This document shows positions 19,367 to 29,269 of a stretch of 64,000 bases of DNA, piece after piece; position 1 is the first letter of the stretch, and every line of letters starts with the position of its first letter. The position numbers and the translations under genes were made by a program. Under the pieces are notes generated by a model that was not told the origin of the DNA, did not search any database, and saw only the letters and a list, made by a program, of their open reading frames with translations. Source of the DNA: JAFKFH01 sp017307375 (GTDB lineage: Bacteria > Pseudomonadota > Alphaproteobacteria > Ferrovibrionales > Ferrovibrionaceae); assembly GCA_965229335.1 (NCBI GenBank), contig OZ245874.1, forward strand, positions 5,270,001 through 5,334,000, written 5' to 3'.

Positions 19367-20794
19367 ATGATGGCGCAGTGGGCCGCCGGCTGGGCGGCCC
19401 ATCAGCCCGACAAGCCGGCGATCGTCCACGAGGGCGGGATCGTGACCTATGCGGGTCTCGCAAGGCGCATCGAACGCGCGGCGGCCGCCCTGTCCGAGGC
19501 CGGCGTGGGCCGTGGCGACCGGGTGGCGCAGCTCGGCCTGAACAGCCCCGACACCCTGGTGCTGCTGTTCGCCTGCGCCCGGCTCGGCGCGATCCTGGTG
19601 ACCCTGAACTGGCGGCTGACACCGGCCGAACTTCAGGCGATCGTCGGCGACTGCACGCCGAAACTCGGCTGGATCGATCCCGACTTCGCCGCCACCCTGC
19701 CCGGCCTGCCGCGGCTGGCCAGCCTTGCCGGCAACGGCCTTGCGCCCGCCGAGGGCCAGGACGACGACGGCGTCCTGCTGGTCTATACCTCGGGCACCAC
19801 CGGCCGCCCCAAGGGGGCGCTGCTGACCCAGCGTGCCCTGACCTGGAACGCGATCAACGGGCTGCACGCCAACGACCTGACCGCCGCGGACCGTGTGCTG
19901 ACGGTGCTGCCGATGTTCCATGTCGGCGGCCTCAACATCCAGACGACGCCGGCCCTGTTCGCCGGCGCCACCGTCGTGCTGGAGCGCCGCTTCACGCCGG
20001 AAGGCTTCTGCGCCGCGCTTGCCGCCCATCGGCCCAGCCTGACCCTGCTGGTGCCGGCGGTGATGCAGGCGCTGCTGCGCCATCCCGATTTCGCCATGGC
20101 CGATCTGTCCTGCCTGCGGCTGATCATGACCGGTTCGTCGACGGTGCCGGCGGCGCTGATCGACCCGTTCCATGCCCGCGGCGTGCCGGTGGGCCAGGTC
20201 TACGGCTCGACCGAGACCGGCCCGACCGCAATCTGCCTGCGGGCCGACCGGGCGATGGCCAAGATCGGTTCCTGCGGCGCCCCCGCCCCCCATGTCGACG
20301 TGCGCGTGGTCGACGAAGCGGGCCATGACGTGGCCGACGGCGTCAGCGGCGAAATCCTGGTGCGCGGGCCCAACGTGATGGCGGGCTACTGGAACGATCC
20401 GGGGGCGACGGCGGCGGCGCTGGAGGGCGGCTGGTACCGGACGGGCGACATCGGCCACCGCGATGCCGACGGCTGCTTCTGGATCGACGACCGCAAGAAG
20501 GACGTGGTGATCTCGGGTGGCGAGAACATCTATCCCGCCGAGCTCGAGGCCGTCCTGGCCGCATGCGAGGGCATCGCCGAGGCCACCGTGGTCGGGCGCG
20601 CCGATCCACGCTGGGGCGAGGTACCGGTCGCCGTCGTCGTCTCCGCACTGACCGAGGCCGAGATCCTGGGGCTGTTCGAGGGGCGGCTGGCTCGCTACAA
20701 GCACCCCCGCGCCGTCGCCTTCGTCGACCGCCTGCCCCGGAACGTCATGGGCAAGGTGCTCAAGCACGAGGTCCGCACATGGCTGGGCGGCTAA
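19367..20794 (+). CDS. AMP-dependent acyl-CoA synthetase/ligase
   Basis: ANL-superfamily ligase of 475 residues. The P-loop-like motif is YTSGTTGRPKGALLTQ near 140. The A5 region is YGSTETGPT, A7 is YRTGDIG, A8 is DRKKDVVISGGENIYP, and the C-terminal catalytic Lys is in NVMGKVLKHE. The enzyme activates a carboxylic acid with ATP and CoA. It is slightly shorter than long-chain ligases and closer to aryl or short-chain ligases. Last gene of the operon, 4 bases after the dehydrogenase stop; its stop overlaps that of the convergent HpaR-like gene. Confidence 0.88.
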   Translation: MMAQWAAGWAAHQPDKPAIVHEGGIVTYAGLARRIERAAAALSEAGVGRGDRVAQLGLNSPDTLVLLFACARLGAILVTLNWRLTPAELQAIVGDCTPKLGWIDPDFAATLPGLPRLASLAGNGLAPAEGQDDDGVLLVYTSGTTGRPKGALLTQRALTWNAINGLHANDLTAADRVLTVLPMFHVGGLNIQTTPALFAGATVVLERRFTPEGFCAALAAHRPSLTLLVPAVMQALLRHPDFAMADLSCLRLIMTGSSTVPAALIDPFHARGVPVGQVYGSTETGPTAICLRADRAMAKIGSCGAPAPHVDVRVVDEAGHDVADGVSGEILVRGPNVMAGYWNDPGATAAALEGGWYRTGDIGHRDADGCFWIDDRKKDVVISGGENIYPAELEAVLAACEGIAEATVVGRADPRWGEVPVAVVVSALTEAEILGLFEGRLARYKHPRAVAFVDRLPRNVMGKVLKHEVRTWLGG

Positions 20795-21303
20795 TCCTCG
20801 GCGCCCTCCCCCTCGGGGTCGCCCCCCATGTCGGCCAGCGCCACCTCGAGCGCTGCCAGCATGCCCTGCAGCTCGGCGAGCCTGGCGGCGCCGAACCGTC
20901 GGGTGATCTCGACATAGATCGCCTCGGAATCCGGCGCCACCTCCTCGATCAGGGCAACGCCGTTCGGCGCAATCGAGATGCGCGCCCGCCGCAGGTCGTT
21001 GTCGACCGGCCGGCGTTCGACCAGCTTGCGTGCCTCGAGGTCGCGCAGGATCCGCGACAGCGACGGCGGCAGCAGGCAGGTCGCCCTGGCCAGTTCCGTC
21101 ACTTCCAGTCCATTGCGCGAATGCAGGGCGCGCAGCACCCGCCATTGCTGCTCGGTGACGCCGTGACGGCGCAAGGTCGGGCGGAATTGCTGCATTACCG
21201 CCTCGCGCGCGCGCAGCAGGGCCATCGGCAGCGAGCGGCTGTAAGCCCTGAGGCCGGAGGCCGCCTCGGCGGTGTCGTCGGATGATGGCAACGGGTTGGG
21301 CAT
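20791..21303 (-). CDS. HpaR-like MarR-family regulator
   Basis: MarR protein of 170 residues closely resembling HpaR, the repressor of homoprotocatechuate degradation: YSRSLPMALLRAREAVM at the N-terminus, GVTEQQWRVLRAL, then the HTH TCLLPPSLSRILRDLEARK and wing DLRRARISI. It is divergent from the LivK-type transporter operon. An inverted repeat overlaps that operon's -35 box. It probably represses the importer, and perhaps the upstream catabolic genes, until an aromatic ligand appears. Confidence 0.85.
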   Translation of the reverse strand: MPNPLPSSDDTAEAASGLRAYSRSLPMALLRAREAVMQQFRPTLRRHGVTEQQWRVLRALHSRNGLEVTELARATCLLPPSLSRILRDLEARKLVERRPVDNDLRRARISIAPNGVALIEEVAPDSEAIYVEITRRFGAARLAELQGMLAALEVALADMGGDPEGEGAED

Positions 21304-21437
21304 GCTTTCCTTGGATATCCGGAAGCGGCGGCGATCGACGCACTCTAACCGATCTGCGACCGACCGCGAAATCGCCGCCGTCCTGGCCGGGCCGGGCCCG
21401 ATGGCTTAGGCTGGAGTCAGGGTCTAGAGACAGTCAT

Positions 21438-21479
21438 GTGTCACAAAAATTGACACGAAACGATGAATTTCTGTATGGT
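21438..21479 (+). promoter_or_regulatory. Promoter and putative operator of the Liv-type importer
   Basis: TTGACA (-35, 21450-21455), 18-base spacer, TATGGT (-10, 21474-21479). An inverted repeat GTGTCA-N7-TGACAC (21438-21456) covers the -35 box and is a good candidate site for the divergent HpaR-like protein. The livK-type gene starts 43 bases downstream behind GGGAGGAG. Confidence 0.7.
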
Positions 21480-21522
21480 TTCATCCAACGATCGATAACA
21501 ACTCCAGGGAGGAGTATCCAGA

Positions 21523-22695
21523 ATGACCGCGCGGAATCCGTCTCGCCGCCTGGCGCTGTGCCTAGGCGCCGCCACTGCCGTGATGCTCGGCGCCCTGGGC
21601 GGCGCCCAGGCCCAGCAGGCGCCGATCAAGATCGGCTCGTTCCTGGCCGTCACCGGCCCGGCCAGCTTCCTCGGCGATCCCGAGGCCAAGACCCTCAAGC
21701 TTTATGTCGACCGCATCAACAAGGCCGGCGGCGTCGCCGGCCGCCAGTTGCAACTGGTCGTCTATGACAGCGCCGGCGATGCCAAGCAGGCGGTCTCGTT
21801 CGCCAAGCGCCTGATCGACGAGGACAAGGTCGACCTGATCATCGGCGGTTCGACGACCGGCGAAACCATGGCCGCCGCCCCGGTGGTGCAGGAAGCCGAA
21901 TTGCCGTTCATTTCGCTTGCCGGCGCGAACGTCGTGGTCGAGCCGGTGAAGAAGTGGATCTTCAAGACCCCGCATTCCGACCGGATGGCGATCGAGAAGA
22001 TCTTCGAGGATGCCCAGAAGCGCGAGTTCAAGAAGGTCGCGGTGATCGGCGGCCCCGGCGGCTTCGACCAGTCCTGCCGGGCCGAGGCGGTCAAGCTGGC
22101 GCCGAGATACGGCCTCGAGGTCGTCGCCAACGAAACCTATGGCGCCAACGATACCGAGATGACGCCGCAGTTGACGCGCATCCGCTCGACCCCCGGCGTG
22201 CAGGCGATCGTCGGCTGCGGCTTCGGCGCGCCGACGGTGATCACCGCCCGCAACTACAAGCAGCTGGGCATGCAGAACATCCCGTTCTATTTCAACCACG
22301 GCGTCGGCTCGGACCAGTTCATCAAGCAGTCCGAGGGTGCGACCGAGGGCATGCGCGTGCCGGTCGCCGCCGTGCTGGTCGGCGACCAGCTGAAGGCCGA
22401 CGACCCGCAGCGCCCGATCGTGACCGACTATCGCAAGACCTACACGGAAGCCTACAACGAGCCGATCTCGACCTTCGGCGGCCATGCCTTCGACGCGCTG
22501 CTGATCGCGACCGAGGCGATCAAGCGGGCCGGCGGCCCGGACAAGGCCAAGGTGCGCGACGAGATCGAGAAGACCAAGGACCTGATCGGCGTCGACGGCA
22601 TCTTCACGATGTCGGCGACCGACCACATGGGCCTGGATCTGCGGTCGTTCAAGATGACCGAGATCAAGGACGGCAAGTGGGTCCTGCTGTACTGA
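21523..22695 (+). CDS. Branched-chain-amino-acid-type ABC transporter, substrate-binding protein
   Basis: Periplasmic type I binding protein of 390 residues. The signal peptide spans about 1-30 and cuts after AQA. The mature part begins APIKIGSFLAVTGPASFLG, the usual Peripla_BP_6 start, with YDSAGDAKQAVSFAKRLI and GGSTTGETMAAAPV following. Such proteins in catabolic clusters often bind aromatic acids rather than leucine. Ligand is unknown. A strong ribosome-binding site (GGGAGGAG) and a dedicated promoter precede it, and a stem-loop follows. Confidence 0.92.
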   Translation: MTARNPSRRLALCLGAATAVMLGALGGAQAQQAPIKIGSFLAVTGPASFLGDPEAKTLKLYVDRINKAGGVAGRQLQLVVYDSAGDAKQAVSFAKRLIDEDKVDLIIGGSTTGETMAAAPVVQEAELPFISLAGANVVVEPVKKWIFKTPHSDRMAIEKIFEDAQKREFKKVAVIGGPGGFDQSCRAEAVKLAPRYGLEVVANETYGANDTEMTPQLTRIRSTPGVQAIVGCGFGAPTVITARNYKQLGMQNIPFYFNHGVGSDQFIKQSEGATEGMRVPVAAVLVGDQLKADDPQRPIVTDYRKTYTEAYNEPISTFGGHAFDALLIATEAIKRAGGPDKAKVRDEIEKTKDLIGVDGIFTMSATDHMGLDLRSFKMTEIKDGKWVLLY

Positions 22696-22697
22696 CC

Positions 22698-22740
22698 CCG
22701 GCCTGACCGAAACCAGATCGATGCCCATTGCTCAGGCCGG
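22698..22740 (+). other. Stem-loop between binding-protein and permease genes
   Basis: Perfect 9-bp arms CCGGCCTGA and TCAGGCCGG separated by 25 bases, directly after the binding-protein stop. No T-run follows. Such intergenic hairpins commonly protect the upstream transcript or attenuate read-through, giving more binding protein than permease. A similar element follows the binding-protein gene at 56269-56293. Confidence 0.55.
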
Positions 22741-22752
22741 TGCGACGACAGA

Positions 22753-23625
22753 ATGAGTGACTTTCTCCAGTTCGTCTTTTCCGGCCTGACGGTGGGCGCG
22801 ATCTACGCGCTGGTCGGGATCGGTTTCGCGCTGATCTACAACGCCAGCCACGTCATCAACTTCGCCCAGGGCGAGTTCGTCATGATCGGCGGCATGGCGA
22901 CCGTCGCCCTGATCGACCTGGGCGTGCCGCTCCTGCCGGCGGCGCTGGTGGCGATCGCCATCGCCGCCCTGGTCGGCGTGGCGCTCGAAAAACTCGCAAT
23001 CGAGCCGGCACGGAATGCCGGCGTGGTCACGCTGATCATCATCACCATCGGCGCCTCGATCCTGGTGCGCGGCGTGGTCGAGGTGGTGCTGGGCAAGCAG
23101 TTCCACCGGCTGCCCAGCTTCTCCGGCGACCAGCCGATCCTGGTCGGCGGCGCCACCCTGCACCCGCAGTCGCTGTGGATCGTCGGCGCGCTGGTCGTGC
23201 TGGTCGTCGGGCTCAAGCTGTTCTTCGACCGCCATCCGTTCGGCAAGGCGATCCTGGCCACTGCCCATAACCGCTTGGCGGCCCAACTGGTCGGCATCGA
23301 GGTCAAGACGGTGCTGGTGGCAAGCTTCGCGCTGTCGGCCGCCTTCGGCGCGATCGGCGGCATCCTCACCGCCCCCCTGACCCTGACCCAGTACGACGTC
23401 GGGGTCATGCTGGGCGTCAAAGGTTTCTGTGCGGCCATCCTGGGCGGGCTGGGCAGCCCGTTCGGCGCCGTGCTGGGCGGGCTGATCGTCGGGCTGGCCG
23501 AAGCGCTGGCCGCCGGCTACGTCTCGTCCGCCTACAAGGACGTGGTCGCCTTCGTGATGATCCTGCTGGTGCTGTTCTTCATGCCCTCGGGCCTGTTCGG
23601 CACCAAGGGCACGGAACGCGTCTGA
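22753..23625 (+). CDS. livH: ABC transporter permease, LivH type
   Basis: Inner-membrane permease of 290 residues with about eight hydrophobic segments. The LivH start FVFSGLTVGAIYALVGIGFALIYNA is clear, and the EAA-like loop includes ATAHNRLAAQLVGI. The protein ends in FMPSGLFG. Pairs with the LivM-type permease, whose ATG overlaps this stop by one base (TGATG). Confidence 0.93.
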   Translation: MSDFLQFVFSGLTVGAIYALVGIGFALIYNASHVINFAQGEFVMIGGMATVALIDLGVPLLPAALVAIAIAALVGVALEKLAIEPARNAGVVTLIIITIGASILVRGVVEVVLGKQFHRLPSFSGDQPILVGGATLHPQSLWIVGALVVLVVGLKLFFDRHPFGKAILATAHNRLAAQLVGIEVKTVLVASFALSAAFGAIGGILTAPLTLTQYDVGVMLGVKGFCAAILGGLGSPFGAVLGGLIVGLAEALAAGYVSSAYKDVVAFVMILLVLFFMPSGLFGTKGTERV

Positions 23626-24569
23626 TGGCAAATCCGGCTCTCGGCCGCTGGGGCGGCCTGATCGTCCTGATCGTGGTGGTCGCGGCGCTGCCGCTGGTCC
23701 TGCCCAACAAGTTCTATTACGACATCGCCGTCAAGACCGGCTTGAATGCGCTGGTCTGCGTCGGGCTGAACCTGCTGATCGGCTATGCCGGCCAGATCAG
23801 CCTGGGCCACGCCGCCTTCTTCGCGCTGGGGGGCTATGCCTCGGCCGTCCTGACCACGCGCTACGAATGGAACGGCTTCCTGGCGCTCGGCGCCGGCGCG
23901 GTCGCGACCGGGATCGCCGCCTATCTCGTCGCCCGGCCGATCCTGCGGCTGAAGGGTCATTATCTGGCAATGGCCACGCTGGCCTTCGGCATCATCGTGT
24001 CGCTGGTGCTGAATCGCGAAATCTGGCTGACCGGCGGGCCCGACGGGATCACGGTGCCGACCTTAAGGCTCGGCGACATGCGGCTGCGCTCGGCCGAGAC
24101 CTGGTACTGGATCACCGGCGGCGCCCTCGTCGTCGTCACCTATCTGGCGCTGAACCTGATTCATTCCCCGTCCGGCCGCGCCATCCGGGCCCTGCACGGC
24201 TCGGAAGTCGCGGCCGAGACGCTCGGCATCGATGTCGCCCGCACCAAGACGATGGTCTTCGTGCTGTCGGCGGTGATCGCGGCGATCGCCGGTTCGCTGT
24301 TTGCCCATGCCGACCGCTTCATCACCCCGAACGAGGCGGGCTTCCTGCGCTCGGTCGAGCTGGTCACCATGGTGGTGCTGGGCGGCATGGCCTCGACCTT
24401 CGGGGCGATCGTCGGCGCCGCACTGCTGACCGTGCTGCCGCAGGCGCTGGCCGGCTTCGACGAATTCAAGCATATCGTGCTGGGCGCGATCCTGGTCGGC
24501 ACCATGATCTTCCTGCCCAAGGGCCTGGTGCCCAGCCTGGGCGCCCTGATCCGGCGGTGGCGGCGATGA
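23625..24569 (+). CDS. livM: ABC transporter permease, LivM type
   Basis: Second permease of the importer, 314 residues and nine or so hydrophobic segments. Typical LivM sequences include LNLLIGYAGQISLGHAAFFALGGY and GRAIRALHGSEVAAETLGID. Ends with an Arg-rich tail. Its stop overlaps the ATPase start as ATGA. Confidence 0.93.
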   Translation: MANPALGRWGGLIVLIVVVAALPLVLPNKFYYDIAVKTGLNALVCVGLNLLIGYAGQISLGHAAFFALGGYASAVLTTRYEWNGFLALGAGAVATGIAAYLVARPILRLKGHYLAMATLAFGIIVSLVLNREIWLTGGPDGITVPTLRLGDMRLRSAETWYWITGGALVVVTYLALNLIHSPSGRAIRALHGSEVAAETLGIDVARTKTMVFVLSAVIAAIAGSLFAHADRFITPNEAGFLRSVELVTMVVLGGMASTFGAIVGAALLTVLPQALAGFDEFKHIVLGAILVGTMIFLPKGLVPSLGALIRRWRR

Positions 24570-25326
24570 CCTGCCTGGAAGTCGCGGGCCTGACCAAGTC
24601 GTTCGGCGGGGTCACCGCCGTCGACGACGTCACCTTCTCGATCACGCCAGGCCATATCCATTCGATCATCGGCCCCAACGGCGCCGGCAAGACGACGCTG
24701 TTCAACCTCGTGGCGGGGCTCTACGTGCCGTCCTCGGGCACGGTTCGGCTGGCCGGCCAGGATGTCACCGCGCTGGCCCCGCATCAGCGGGCCGCCCTGG
24801 GGCTCGGCCGCACGTTCCAGAACCTGCAGATCTTCTTCAACATGTCGGCGATCGAGAACGTCATGGTCGGCCGCCATCTGCGGCGGCGCGCGGGTTTCCT
24901 CGGCTCGCTGTTCGCCCTGCCCTCGGCCTGGGCCGACAACCGCGAGGCGCGCGCCCAGGCCGCGCGGCTGATGGCCCGCGTCGGCCTCGAGGCCTATCTC
25001 GATGCCGAGGCCGACGCGATGCCCTATGGCGCGCTCAAGCGGCTCGAGATCGCGCGGGCACTGGCCGCGGAACCCAGCCTGCTGATGCTCGACGAGCCGG
25101 CGGCCGGCCTGAACCCGACCGAAACCCAGGAGATCGACCGGCTGATCCAGTCGATCGCCGCCGACGGCATCACCGTCGTGCTGGTCGAGCACGACATGAA
25201 GCTGGTCATGGGCATTTCCGACCACATCATCGTGCTCGATCACGGCCGGCTGCTCGCCCAGGGCACCCCGGCCGAGGTCGCGCGCGACCCGCAGGTCGTC
25301 GCCGCCTATCTCGGCGGGGAACCGGC

Positions 25327-25330
<4 letters not shown>
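24566..25330 (+). CDS. livG: ABC transporter ATPase, LivG type
   Basis: ATPase of 254 residues. Walker A is GPNGAGKTT, Walker B LLMLDEPAAGLNP and H-loop VLVEHDM; the signature loop is AMPYGALKRLEIAR, a typical LivG variant of LSGGQ. The conserved LGRTFQNLQIF segment is present. Overlaps the LivM stop and the LivF start by 4 bases each. Confidence 0.94.
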
Positions 25331-26040
<710 letters not shown>

Positions 26041-26091
26041 CAAGTCGCGGGTGTCAGCCCATATCCTCGGTCTCGCAAGAACCGGGGCCCG

Positions 26092-27312
26092 ATGACCGAC
26101 AGCGATATCGAAGCCATAGCGGCCTGGCTGGTCGAATGCGGCCTGTCCGGCGTCGCCGAGACCGAGTTGCTGGACGGGTTCTGCGCCCGCTGCAACAGCG
26201 CCGGCCTGCCGCTCGTCCGCGCGCTCACCATCATCGACACGCTGCATCCGATCTACGAAGGCCGTGCCTTCCGCTGGCGCAACGACGGCGTCGAGGAAAG
26301 CGCGATGATCGAATACGGCCGCACCAACGAGGGCGAGGCCGCCGCCGAATGGCAGCGCAGCGTGTTCTTCCACCTGCTCGATTCCGGGGCGACCGAACTG
26401 CGCCGCCGGCTGACCGAGGACGACCGCGGCGACTTCAGCCACCTGACCCGGATGAAGGCCGACGGCCTGACCGACTATGTCGCCTTCATTCACCGCTTCA
26501 CCGGGGACGGTGCGATCGGCGACATGGATTGCCTTTATTCACATTGGACCACGGCCCATCCCGACGGCTTCGCCGACGCCGGGCTCGGCGCGCTGCGCCG
26601 GCTGCTGCCGGCCCTGGCGCTGGCGATCAAATGCGCCTCGCTCGCCCGCATCGCCGGGACGCTGGTGCAGGTCTATCTCGGCCGCGACGCCGGCCAGCGC
26701 GTGTTGAACGGACGGATCGCCCGCGGCGTCTCGGACAAGATCAACGCCGTCCTCTGGTTCTCCGACCTGCGCGGCTACACCACGATCACCGACACCGCCG
26801 CCCCGGACCAGATCATCCCGTTGCTGAACGACTATGGCGACGCGGTGATCTCGGCGATCCACGAAGCGGGGGGCGACGTCCTCAAGCTGATCGGCGACGG
26901 GGTGCTGGCGATCTTCAAGGCCGACGACCCCGCCGATGCCTGCCGCGCCGCGTTGCAGGCCGAGGCCGACATGCGCCGCCGCCTGCGCGACCTGAACGAG
27001 CGGCGGCGCGCCGAAGGGCGGCCCGTCACTCAAGTCTACCTGGGCCTGCATATCGGCGACGTGCTCTACGGCAATGTCGGCTCGAACGACCGGCTCGACT
27101 TCACCGTGGTAGGCCCGGCAGTGAACGAAGTGAGCCGCATCGCCTCGATGTGCCGCTCGGTCGATCGCGGCGTCGTGCTGTCCTCAGATTTCGCCGCCGC
27201 CACCCCGGACCCCGAGCGGGAACACCTCGTCTCGGTCGGTCGCTATGCGCTGCGCGGGGTGGGCCGTGCCCAGGAACTCTTTACCCTCGACCCCGGATTG
27301 CTGCCGCGCTGA
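26092..27312 (+). CDS. Class III adenylate/guanylate cyclase
   Basis: Protein of 406 residues. The C-terminal cyclase domain (about 218-385) has both metal aspartates (Asp225 in WFSDLRGYT, Asp269 in IGDGVLAIF), the purine-specifying Lys265 in VLKLIGDG, and the transition-state region DFTVVGPAVNEVSRI. These favour cAMP production. The first 200 residues form an unrecognised, probably cytoplasmic, input domain without membrane segments. Stands alone after the transporter operon. Confidence 0.88.
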   Translation: MTDSDIEAIAAWLVECGLSGVAETELLDGFCARCNSAGLPLVRALTIIDTLHPIYEGRAFRWRNDGVEESAMIEYGRTNEGEAAAEWQRSVFFHLLDSGATELRRRLTEDDRGDFSHLTRMKADGLTDYVAFIHRFTGDGAIGDMDCLYSHWTTAHPDGFADAGLGALRRLLPALALAIKCASLARIAGTLVQVYLGRDAGQRVLNGRIARGVSDKINAVLWFSDLRGYTTITDTAAPDQIIPLLNDYGDAVISAIHEAGGDVLKLIGDGVLAIFKADDPADACRAALQAEADMRRRLRDLNERRRAEGRPVTQVYLGLHIGDVLYGNVGSNDRLDFTVVGPAVNEVSRIASMCRSVDRGVVLSSDFAAATPDPEREHLVSVGRYALRGVGRAQELFTLDPGLLPR

Positions 27313-27488
27313 GCGGCAAGTTGATATCTGACAATATATGTAATGTCATCGACGACATATTCGAATGCCGTCGCATTGACTAAATCAAGTAATTGATAAT
27401 TATTTACATTCATTACGCCTACCCTGCGGACGCTGCGACGGGTATTTAAGTCAGTCCAGTTTACGCAAGGCTCAGCTCCGGTTCTCCC
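27313..27488 (+). promoter_or_regulatory. AT-rich promoter region of the hybrid kinase gene
   Basis: A 176-base gap whose first 100 bases are strikingly AT-rich for this genome. Candidate promoter: TTGACT at 27376-27381 with ATTATT 17 bases downstream. The -35 region is part of a small palindrome, TTGA-CTAAA-TCAA. A second small inverted repeat, ATGTC-N6-GACAT, lies upstream. Assignment is by eye. Confidence 0.4.
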
Positions 27489-29246
27489 ATGGCCATCCTG
27501 TCATTCCGCCGCGCCGCCTGGTTCGGCGTGGCCGACGACAATTCGACACGGGTCGCCCAGTCCGTTGCCGTCATCCGCCACGCGCCGATGCTGGTGATCG
27601 GCAATGCCGTCGGTGCGGTCGCCGGCGTGCTGAGCCTCTACCACTCGTTCCCGCTGCTGGAACTGCTGCCGCTGCCGATCATCGTGCTGGCGCTGCAGAT
27701 TCCCCTGATCCGCTCGGCCGTGAAGCTGCGTGGCGCGCCACTGCCGGCGACGGTATCGCGGCGCCGGATCAAGCTGATCATCGGCTATTCGGCGATGCTC
27801 GGCCTTGTCTGGACCGGCCTGCTGTTCTTCTATCTGCCGCGCGCCCCCTTCCCGCCGACGGCCTTCCTGCTGTCCGGGATTGCCTTTCTCTGCCTCGGCG
27901 CGGTGACGGCCCTGTCGGCGGTGCCGACCGCATGTCTGGCCTACGCCCTGCCGATGATGGCAGGCGGGCTGACCGTCGCGCTGCTGGCACCGGATCCCGC
28001 CGCCTGGGCGGTGGCCTTCATGCTGGTGCTGATGTTCGCCGGCCAGATGTGGTTCCTGTCCGGCAACTGGCGGCAGTTCAAGTTCCTGATCGATACCGCC
28101 CGCGAGAAGGAACAGCTCGCCGTCGCCGCCCAGGCGTCCAGCACCGCCAAGTCGGAATTCCTCGCCGTCGTCAGCCATGAACTGCGCACGCCGCTGAACG
28201 GCGTGCTGGGCATGATCGGCCTGGCGCTGCAGGACACGCTGGACCCGGTGCAGCGCCAGCGCCTCGCCTTCGCCGACCAGGCCGCCCGCGACCTGCTGAC
28301 GCTGGTGAACGACATCCTCGACTATTCGAAGTTCGAAGTCGGCCTCGTGACGATCGAACCGGTCGACTTCCATCTCGGCGACCTCGTCCAGTCGCTCAGC
28401 GAACTGCTTGCCCCGCGCGTCGCCGCCCAGGGCAACCGGCTGAACTGGACGATCGACGAGGCGGTGCCCGACTGGCTGCGCGCCGATGACGGGCGCTTAC
28501 GGCAGGTCCTGGTCAACCTGCTGGTCAACGCGATCAAGTTCACCCGCAACGGCAGCATCGACGTCCATGTCGGCTGGGTGACGACCGACGAGTTCGGCAT
28601 CCTCCGCGTCGCCGTGACCGACAGCGGCATCGGCATCCCGCCGGAGAAATTCGACCGGCTGTTCCAGCCGTTCTCGCAGGTCGATTCGTCGCTGGCGCGC
28701 GCGCATGACGGCATGGGCCTCGGGCTGTCGATCTGCCGGCGCCTGATCGAGGCGATGGGCGGCGAAATCGGCGTCACCAGCAAGGTCGGCCAGGGATCGA
28801 CCTTCTGGTTCACGATTCCCTGCGCGCCCGCCATGCCGCAGGTCGCAAGCGACCGCCCGGCGATGCCGCAGGCCCGTCCCATGCGCGTGCTGGTCGCCGA
28901 GGACAACATGATGAACCAGGCGCTGATCCGCGAAATGCTGCGGATGGGCGGCCACTACTGCGACGTGGTCGCCGACGGTGTCGAGGCGGTCGAAATGGTC
29001 AAGAAGCTGCCCTACGACCTGGTGCTGATGGACGTGCAGATGCCGCGGCTGGACGGCCTCGACGCGACGAGGCAGATCCGCGCCCTGCGATCGAAGGCAC
29101 GTGAGGTCCAGATCGTCGCGCTCACCGCCAACGTGATGCCGGCCCAGCGCCAGGCTTGCCTCGATGCCGGCATGAACGCCTTCCTGCCCAAGCCGGTCGA
29201 TGCGGCCGCGCTGAACCGCTTGCTGGCCGAGGTGGCGGGGGCCTGA
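27489..29246 (+). CDS. Hybrid sensor histidine kinase with C-terminal receiver
   Basis: Protein of 585 residues. About five to six membrane segments occupy 35-200, forming an integral membrane sensor without a clear periplasmic domain. Then HisKA with phospho-acceptor His230 in SHELRTPLNGV, HATPase with N box NLLVNAIKFT and G boxes DSGIGIP and GMGLGLS, and a receiver with Asp515 in LMDVQMPRLDG and Lys in PKPVD. No Hpt domain or cognate output regulator is adjacent. It converges with the chemoreceptor gene. Confidence 0.92.
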   Translation: MAILSFRRAAWFGVADDNSTRVAQSVAVIRHAPMLVIGNAVGAVAGVLSLYHSFPLLELLPLPIIVLALQIPLIRSAVKLRGAPLPATVSRRRIKLIIGYSAMLGLVWTGLLFFYLPRAPFPPTAFLLSGIAFLCLGAVTALSAVPTACLAYALPMMAGGLTVALLAPDPAAWAVAFMLVLMFAGQMWFLSGNWRQFKFLIDTAREKEQLAVAAQASSTAKSEFLAVVSHELRTPLNGVLGMIGLALQDTLDPVQRQRLAFADQAARDLLTLVNDILDYSKFEVGLVTIEPVDFHLGDLVQSLSELLAPRVAAQGNRLNWTIDEAVPDWLRADDGRLRQVLVNLLVNAIKFTRNGSIDVHVGWVTTDEFGILRVAVTDSGIGIPPEKFDRLFQPFSQVDSSLARAHDGMGLGLSICRRLIEAMGGEIGVTSKVGQGSTFWFTIPCAPAMPQVASDRPAMPQARPMRVLVAEDNMMNQALIREMLRMGGHYCDVVADGVEAVEMVKKLPYDLVLMDVQMPRLDGLDATRQIRALRSKAREVQIVALTANVMPAQRQACLDAGMNAFLPKPVDAAALNRLLAEVAGA

Positions 29247-29269
29247 CCCGCCACTGCCCGCCGCCGCAC

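Noticed and set aside
26092..27312. Class III cyclase as a Pycsar-type defence cyclase
   Set aside because: No adjacent effector gene. The protein has a normal cyclase layout with a long N-terminal domain and stands alone.
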